Shown in pieces: positions 57,902 to 64,000 of a stretch of DNA of 64,000 nucleotides; the first letter of the stretch is position 1; every line of letters starts with the position of its first letter. Source of the DNA: Ancylostoma caninum (Eukaryota; Nematoda; Chromadorea; Rhabditida; Ancylostomatidae); NCBI GenBank assembly GCA_037903475.1, contig JBAJFG010000287.1, forward strand, positions 248,001 to 312,000, in the 5' to 3' direction. The notes beneath the pieces were generated by a model that was not told the DNA's origin, did not search any database, and saw only the letters and a program-made list of their open reading frames with translations. The position numbers were made by a program, and so were the translations under genes.

Positions 57902-60433
57902 CGAATGAGCTACAAAAAGCTACGACGAAGAGGATATTGAGGCCTTCTATATGGACTTGGAGAAGTTCTACAGGGAAGACCACACATTCTACAAGATCAT
58001 CGTTGGCGATTTCAACGCCAAGATTGGTCCTAGGAGAACGCCTGAGGAACTTCACATCGGTACCCACGGCCTGCAGTGGAACGAACAGGGAGAGAGGCTG
58101 TCTGAGTTCATCATGACGACGAAGACCATCCATGGTAACTCACAATTTCAGAAGCCAACCTCCCTACGCTGGACGTGGGAGTCACCCGGTGGAGAGTACC
58201 ATAATGAAATTGACCACATCATCGTCAATCGAAGGTTCTGCCTGACCGACGTCGGTGTTGTACCAAAGTTCTACACCGGATCCGACCATCGCCTCCTTCG
58301 TGCAAGATTCTTCTTTTCACGCAAAGGAGAGAAAGCCGTGAAGTTTAAGAGAAGGAGTCCCAAACCCGTCATCAATTGGGATCTTTTCACTACGCTAGCC
58401 GGCTTTTGGGAAGATGCGGTTGTCGACAACATCGACGAAGAGTACGATCGGCTTGTACAGCATCTCCGCGACAGCGCAAAGAGTGCTGAGGGTTTAAGAG
58501 TCACCAAGAGACGATTGTCTTACGAGACCCTCGAGCTCATACGCCAGCGTGGAGCCGCGAGAGCCGCAGGCAACTACCAGCTAACGTCCGAGCTCGCAAA
58601 ACGGTGCAGAGAAGCGATAAAAGAAGACCTCAAGGAGAGACGAGCAGCAGTGTTGGCTGAAGCCGCAGAGGCAGGGAAAAGCATTCGCTGCGCCCGCCGA
58701 GACTTCGCCAATCGCAAGACCAAGATGTCCGCCCTCCGGCGCCCGGACGGAACAATTTCTTCATCAAGACGGGTAATGGAGAAGGTCATCTACGACTTCT
58801 ACTCGGATCTCTTCGATAGCCACGTCCACCTCCCTCAATGTCACCTTAGGGAGGACGGGTATGTTGTCCCATCGGTTCTCCCTTCCGAAATCCGACATGC
58901 CATCAAGTCGGTGAAGAATCGTACAGCACCGGGCCCCGACAGGATTCGACCGGAACATCTGAAGAACCTACCGCCAATTCTCATTACCACCTTGGCTAGG
59001 CTTTTCACGCGGTACCTGTCGGAGTGCAAGGTACCTAACCAGTGGAAGACCAGCAGGACCGTGTTGCTGTACAAGAAGGGAGACCCGCAGGATATTGGCA
59101 ATTATCGCCCCATCTGCCTACTGTCCGTCGTCTACAAGCTTTTCACGCGAGTGATCCTCAATAGGATCGAAAGGACGCTAGACGAGGGACAGCCGTGCGA
59201 GCAAGCAGGGTTTCGAAAAGGATTCAGTACGATCGACCACATACACACCGTCACTAGACTCATCGAAGTATCGCGAGAGTATAAGATGCCCCTCTGTCTC
59301 ACGTTCATCGATTTGAAGAAAGCCTTCGACTCTGTTGAGACGGAAGCGGTGTTGGAAGCCCTGGGCAACCAGGGCATACCTACTCAATACATCAAGGTAT
59401 TTCGTGAGCTCTACAGCAACTTCACGACCAGGATTTCTCCATTCTACGACGACATCATCATCGACGTCAAGAGAGGGGTTCGGCAAGGCGATACCGTGTC
59501 GCCAAAACTATTCAGCGCCACTCTTGAAGACGTCATGCGGAAACTGGAATGGGATAGCATGGGAGTGCAAGTTGATGGCCGGCGACTTAGTCATCTTCGC
59601 TTCGCTGACGACATCGTTCTTATAACACCAACCATCAGCGAAGCGGAACAGATGCTGGCCGACTTCGAGGGCGCGTGTGGAAAGGTTGGTCTCCAGCTGA
59701 ATCTGACGAAGACGATGTTCATGAAGAACGGATGGGTCCCGGATGCCCCATTCTCGCTCAACGGAACGACCATATCCGAATGCTCCAGCTACGTATACCT
59801 AGGTCGGGAAGTCAATATGATGAACGACCTCGCTCCAGAGCTGGGCAGGAGGAAACGAGCGGCTTGGGGAGCTTACAAGAGCATCGAGGACGTAGTGAAG
59901 AAGACGAAGAACACCAGGCTCCGTGCCCACCTCTTCAACACAACCGTTCTCCCTGCTTTGACCTACGCCTCAGAAACCTGGGCGTTGCGCAAGCAGGATG
60001 AGAATGCGGTTAGCGTCGTCGAACGCTCCATCGAGAGGGTGATGCTAGGAATAACCCGCCTCACGCAAGTGAGGGTTGGAATACGGAGCTCCACCCTTCG
60101 TCAACAATCGAAGATCAGGGACGCTGCCGCTTACGCCAAGTTGAGTAAGGTTAGGTGGGCCGGACACGTGATGCGTTTTAACGACAACCGTTGGACAAGA
60201 GCCGTCAGCGACTGGACTCCACGGGACGTTAAGCGCACGACAGGAAGACCACCGACCCGATGGTCAGACTTCTTCACGAAGTCCTTCAAGGATAGATACG
60301 ATGCTCTCCGTGTCCCTCGAACGGACAGAATCCACTGGACAACTCTGGCTCGCGAGAGGGACAAATGGAAGGATTGCTGGCGCCCGCTCGGTATACCCGA
60401 AGATCAACGGGAGTCAAGGTGATCAAGGTGATC
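57902..60433 (+). mobile_element. 5'-truncated RTE non-LTR retrotransposon
   Basis: It is flanked by a 13-bp direct duplication, aatttgatgcatg, at 57,889-57,901 and 60,434-60,446. The 5' end cuts into the endonuclease domain; the 3' end finishes with a short tandem tail (tgatcaaggtgatc), as in RTE elements, without poly(A). The ORF has no stop over 823 codons, which suggests a fairly recent insertion. Confidence 0.85.
57951..60422 (+). CDS. RTE endonuclease/reverse transcriptase, N-terminally truncated
   Basis: Residues 1-125 hold the C-terminal half of an APE-type endonuclease (IIVGDFNAKIG, NEIDHIIVN, TGSDHRLLRARF). Reverse transcriptase follows: TAPGPDRIRPEHLK, KKGDPQDIGNYRPICLLSVV, QAGFRKGFSTIDHI, LTFIDLKKAFDSV, RGVRQGDTVSPKLF and the catalytic FADD at residues 551-554. 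The C-terminal region includes WAGHVMRFNDNRWTRAVSDW and GRPPTRWSDFF and ends DQRESR. The in-frame sequence continues about 35 bp upstream of this ATG (SYDEEDIEAF), so the listed start is arbitrary. Without the first half of the endonuclease the copy is presumably not autonomous. Several shorter frames in other registers are shadows. Confidence 0.92.
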   Translation: MDLEKFYREDHTFYKIIVGDFNAKIGPRRTPEELHIGTHGLQWNEQGERLSEFIMTTKTIHGNSQFQKPTSLRWTWESPGGEYHNEIDHIIVNRRFCLTDVGVVPKFYTGSDHRLLRARFFFSRKGEKAVKFKRRSPKPVINWDLFTTLAGFWEDAVVDNIDEEYDRLVQHLRDSAKSAEGLRVTKRRLSYETLELIRQRGAARAAGNYQLTSELAKRCREAIKEDLKERRAAVLAEAAEAGKSIRCARRDFANRKTKMSALRRPDGTISSSRRVMEKVIYDFYSDLFDSHVHLPQCHLREDGYVVPSVLPSEIRHAIKSVKNRTAPGPDRIRPEHLKNLPPILITTLARLFTRYLSECKVPNQWKTSRTVLLYKKGDPQDIGNYRPICLLSVVYKLFTRVILNRIERTLDEGQPCEQAGFRKGFSTIDHIHTVTRLIEVSREYKMPLCLTFIDLKKAFDSVETEAVLEALGNQGIPTQYIKVFRELYSNFTTRISPFYDDIIIDVKRGVRQGDTVSPKLFSATLEDVMRKLEWDSMGVQVDGRRLSHLRFADDIVLITPTISEAEQMLADFEGACGKVGLQLNLTKTMFMKNGWVPDAPFSLNGTTISECSSYVYLGREVNMMNDLAPELGRRKRAAWGAYKSIEDVVKKTKNTRLRAHLFNTTVLPALTYASETWALRKQDENAVSVVERSIERVMLGITRLTQVRVGIRSSTLRQQSKIRDAAAYAKLSKVRWAGHVMRFNDNRWTRAVSDWTPRDVKRTTGRPPTRWSDFFTKSFKDRYDALRVPRTDRIHWTTLARERDKWKDCWRPLGIPEDQRESR

Positions 60434-60524
60434 AATTTGATGCATGTGTTCTTATAAATGAATTAATCATTTGTAAGGACACATGCATCAAATTAGTCAA
60501 GATGAATACAGACATTCTCGACTT

Positions 60525-62026
60525 GTCAAGGGTTGTCTTTTCTTCTTTTCGTTGAATTGTATCACACTTCATAATTTTGGGAGTCGACACTGTGTTACTC
60601 GCTTCGCCTTTCAAAGGCAATCTGTCCAATAGCTCTGAACAAGAAAAAAAAAACGAGTTAGTTGAAACCGGATGCGACCCGTAATTTCCTTACGGTGAAG
60701 AACTCGATCATTTTATGCCTCGGCTTATTTTTCTGCGGTACTAACAGGCACACTGTGAATCTTTTCAAATTTGAAAACAACCAGTGGAATCGGCAGTATT
60801 GTCCGACTTTTGAGCATTTGAGCAATTATTGTTGTTCGTGTATTAGTGGACAGTCCATAAACATCAAATGAACAGTTCTAGAACGCATCTATATTCGAAT
60901 TGAGATGGAAGAAAAATCAGCGAAATAACAGGGAAAGCGATGGCTTCATTCATGTTTTACGCGCGGGAAAGTTGACGCATCGCACGAAGGTAACGTAATG
61001 AGTTCGTGTGGCTGTCGCAACTGCAACCAATAACATTCGCCATACCGATTCGCCCTGCCGAGATTCCTTTCTCCCTCTCTACATATTTGCATTTTCCGTA
61101 CACGCGTCAAGTTTCACATGGTGAGCGCATTTCTATGCGAGATTTGTAAAATTGAAAAAAAAACCTGGGGACCAGTTCTCGCATGGGTTGAGACACCACG
61201 TGACCTTGAACAGAGAACGAAAAAATTTACATTGACAATGTCGACATCCTCGGATAAAATGTGTGCTACTTCTGTAGCATTAAATTCTGTTTCATGGGGG
61301 ACCACTTCCCGTATCAGGAACACAATGTTTTGGCTACTCAAATAATTACAGTATTTTGATTAGATCTTCTGTCCAAATAGAGTACAACAAAACAGAGAAT
61401 ATAGAGATCGATTTTTTCTTCAGGTAATGACTTCTAAGAGAATGTGTTTTACTCCCTTTGGGTTTATTCGACAGCCTCACTTTGTGGGCATGGTTTAGAA
61501 CAGAATAGCTGCCATATTTATAACCAGCATTGGGAATAAGGTTTTCGTTTGAATTTCGTACCTGGCCCAGGCCTGCTAGCACGCCCGCATCATCTGCATT
61601 TTGGCACTCTAACTGTGATCTGGCGCTTGCAAACGAAAAAAAAGTTTAGAGCAATAAAGTCTCCTAAAATTATACTTGATCGACGTTTCGGATCAGCATA
61701 GCGCGATTCTTAAAAAAAAGAAGGAAAAGGTGAGCTTTGTGCTGGTCTCGTGGAACTAGCCATCAAAATGGTGATTGTTGTCGGCGCGTTAATGACGAGG
61801 GGCGTGCTTGCCATTTGCTTGGTAGATATAATGTGTCTTAGTTAATAGATTTGAATGTTACTGTAACAAAGGAGGCGCAACTCTTAACAACTGAAATGTG
61901 ACCTGTCGTTCATTACTCGGAATCAAAGCCATGTTGTCTTCTTTACGGCTGCACCATATTTAAGGATTTTCACTGTACTGTACATTATGCAATAGTTCCA
62001 TGTAATTCGACTTTTTTTCATCATAG
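60525..62026. other. Spacer between the RTE element and PEX2
   Basis: No gene supported. Overlapping opposite frames at 61,114-61,345 are unconvincing. A C/T-rich, less AT-rich block at about 61,020-61,110 may be promoter sequence. The spacer ends in the strong acceptor gactttttttcatcatag at 62,026. Confidence 0.4.
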
Positions 62027-64000
62027 ATGGCTTGCGAGTCGCTACGTGTAGAGCAAGTGGATGCGAATATTTTGGACCTCGAATACAGACAGCTGGTTGA
62101 GCAACAACTTTCCGTTCTCATGATGGAGGTCCCAGTTCCAGTCAGTCGACTTTGTGAGAAGCTGAAGCCCGAGATACACCTGCTGCTTGATAGCATATTG
62201 TGGACATCTAGAATTTACAGAGGTTTGCGTATAGTTGTGAAGTGAAGACTACCGCTCAACAAATTCGAGAAGAAATCTTAATTTCCACATTGGGTGAATC
62301 CCTTTTAACAACGTTAACTGTTCGCAAATAACGAACAGCAAAGGATTGGCTCGATGGAGCCAATAAGGTGAACCAGAATAGTCCGCATCATGATGATCCT
62401 GGGAATATCACCGTTTGACGAGATGTGGGGTGGGATCTGGCACTAATATTAAAAACGAATTCGCGTAGTTTTGCTATTGGTTTCAGTTATTTAGAGATGG
62501 CGGTTTGTACCAAATTCGTTTGAAAGACTCCTGCAGAGAACATCTGCTGGAACCATGTAGATCAAACACACATATGAAGTGCCACAGCAACATTAGGAGC
62601 CATATTTAGTTTTTTTTTTTTTGTAACGGCGTTGAGCTAGCCTTTTGTCAAGAACTTTCGCTTTGTTTTTCTGATTTCAATTGCAGCACAATGTAGTGCC
62701 CAATTTTTTTCGATCGAACTCACATGAACGGCTTCATAATGCCTATTGTGAAAGGGTGGTAAAGTGCGAGAAGTTGTTCTTTTCTGGGGTGCACCACGCG
62801 TCCGACTTCACCTGGAAGTCGTAGAGGGATTCACTCTAAAGACGAGATGGAAAAGTTGTATGAGGAGCGATTTTCCAGTAGATACTTCAGTGCGTTTTGA
62901 GAATGACTTTGGTACAGGACGAATTGGAATTTTCTGGATCTTGCCAGTAGTGCTCGGATCTTCAGTTACGATTCACAATTTACAAAAATCAAATTTTTTG
63001 TTACGCGGAGGAGGAGGTGATCAGCTGGCCCATTTTCTTCACCTGCGGAAGAAATTGCTTGTGGGGTTTTGGAATTGTGGTACTACAGCTGCATTATCCA
63101 CATGAGCAAAGCCTGCTGACCTGTTTCACAAAAATAAACCCCTGCTTTTATAGGAGCATCACCTGGTCAAGTGGAGATGAACATTTCTTACAAAAACTAT
63201 CCACTCAACAAGGTATTTCTGCACTTCGTGCTCTCAGCAGTCGTCCCTTACATCCAAAGTCGATTATCGGCATCGCTGGATAATCTTGTCATAAGAAGAT
63301 GCCTGGCGAAGATAGCTGCAATATATGAGGTATTTTTTCGTGCTATTTTTCCTCAATGTAAGCGTTTGAATTTGTATTTCTACTAGTTCCATTAAAGATC
63401 TTGGTCCATGCTAATGACGAGAAGATGACGTGACATTCCTTTACGTTTTTCAACACATTTTGCATAGAGGAATGTTTTTTATGGCATAATACCTATAGGG
63501 CACTTTGTGCCAGGTGCATGCGTGCGTCATACAAGAGCAATTATCCGCGAAGGAATTTTGGTGAAGACTAGTCGAGGCGTCGTTTACACTATGAATAAAA
63601 AGTGCGTACGGCGTTTGGAAATACCCCTGATGTCACAGATGGGGGGGGGGGGGGACGGAAGATGCGGCATTATATTTATTAGGTGTTAAGTCATTACGCT
63701 TTTTTTCGGAAGTGCTTTTCTCCACCTATTTGCCACCTTCTTCTGCAAGTCATATACATTTCGGAAGGGCTACTTTTCTTCTACAAGAATGTTGTGAAGA
63801 TATTTTTTTTTCAAAACAGCAGTTTGGTTGAGTTTTGAGCCTTCGTATTGGAGCAATGGGGAGGAGGAACTTGGGTACCCGCAGCCGCTGGCAACTGTCA
63901 ATTACTGCCAGCTCTAGCGCTCGATGCTAAAGCGACTGTAAATTACCGCCATCTCAAGCTGTAGTTTCTTAGGCCCGCCCACTGCCGCCACCCCACTAAC
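62027..64000 (+). CDS. prx-2: PEX2 peroxin, 5' part (two exons; runs off window)
   Basis: N-terminal region of PEX2, a peroxisomal membrane RING-type ubiquitin ligase subunit that, with PEX10 and PEX12, ubiquitinates the import receptor PEX5. Exon 1 is 62,027-62,222 (SLRVEQVDANILDLEYRQLV, then LKPEIHLLLDSILWTSRIYR). Exon 2 is 63,154-63,329 (GASPGQVEMNISYKNYPLNK, then SAVVPYIQSRLSASLDNLVI). They join in phase for 124 codons. The order LDA-like motif, PE(I/V)-LLL-LW-IY, then ATVGQ-like SPGQ and NISYKN matches the family. The ATG follows an acceptor with no leader, as in trans-spliced messages. I could not find further exons before 64,000; the remaining membrane segments and the RING domain must lie outside. 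Confidence 0.82.
63330..64000. other. Probable PEX2 intron with repeats
   Basis: No further PEX2 exon is recognisable. A G-tract of 14 bases lies near 63,642. At 63,890-63,960 two related units (ctgtcaattactgccagctc and ctgtaaattaccgccatctc) occur side by side, probably the edge of another repeat. Confidence 0.4.

Larger units (their letters stand above)
57860..60524. mobile_element. Palindromic MITE split by an RTE insertion
   Basis: The left remnant (57,860-57,901: agtcgggaatgtttgcattc, atcttgactaatttgatgca) and the right remnant's far end (acacatgcatcaaattagtc, aagatgaatacagacattct, ending 60,524) are inverted copies. Removing the retrotransposon and one target duplication would leave a palindromic element of about 120 bp. 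Confidence 0.65.

Noticed and set aside
63507..63689. Open frame as the next PEX2 exon
   Set aside because: It does not resemble the following PEX2 region and ends in a G-tract-coded glycine run.

Overview
This window looks like nuclear DNA of a parasitic nematode, most likely a hookworm-like strongylid (Ancylostoma or Necator type). The basis: genes broken into many short exons with small GT-AG introns plus a few kilobase-sized introns, start codons directly behind spliced-leader-type acceptors, very dense MITE and tandem-repeat content, and an RTE-class retrotransposon ORF of a kind I associate with hookworm genomes. The species is inferred. Computed homology searches were not available.

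Layout. 1-15.8 kb is almost all repeats: GC-rich palindromic elements at 2.1-2.7 kb, AT-rich inverted-repeat elements at 3.2-3.8 and 6.6-7.6 kb, hAT-like MITEs and hairpins. It holds one weakly supported gene model (4,014-9,738). From 15.85 to 23 kb there are scattered candidate exons among hAT-like MITEs and two adjacent 0.63-kb MITEs. The main gene runs from 23,397 to 39,213 on the plus strand. It is a 42-exon gene for a TASOR-family protein (DUF3715 pseudo-PARP domain, then a SPOC-like region, a long proline/serine-rich acidic middle and a conserved C-terminal block). Its phase-consistent model gives about 1,633 residues. From 39 to 48 kb there are repeats, a small secreted-protein gene on the minus strand (44,375-44,847) and a dead mariner element (45,958-47,230) with intact inverted repeats. 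At 49.9-53.4 kb lies an unrecognised plus-strand gene whose last four exons join in phase.

The gene at 54,016-57,191 is rbm-17/SPF45, complete in ten exons with G-patch and UHM domains. Downstream an RTE retrotransposon (57,902-60,433) sits inside a palindromic MITE, flanked by a 13-bp target duplication. At 62,027 the PEX2 gene (prx-2) begins and runs off the window.

Functional links are limited. rbm-17 acts in pre-mRNA splicing and PEX2 in peroxisomal import. The TASOR homologue is the most interesting content: in mammals TASOR is the scaffold of the HUSH complex, which silences retroelements and long intronless transcripts. Here its gene is itself packed with repeats.
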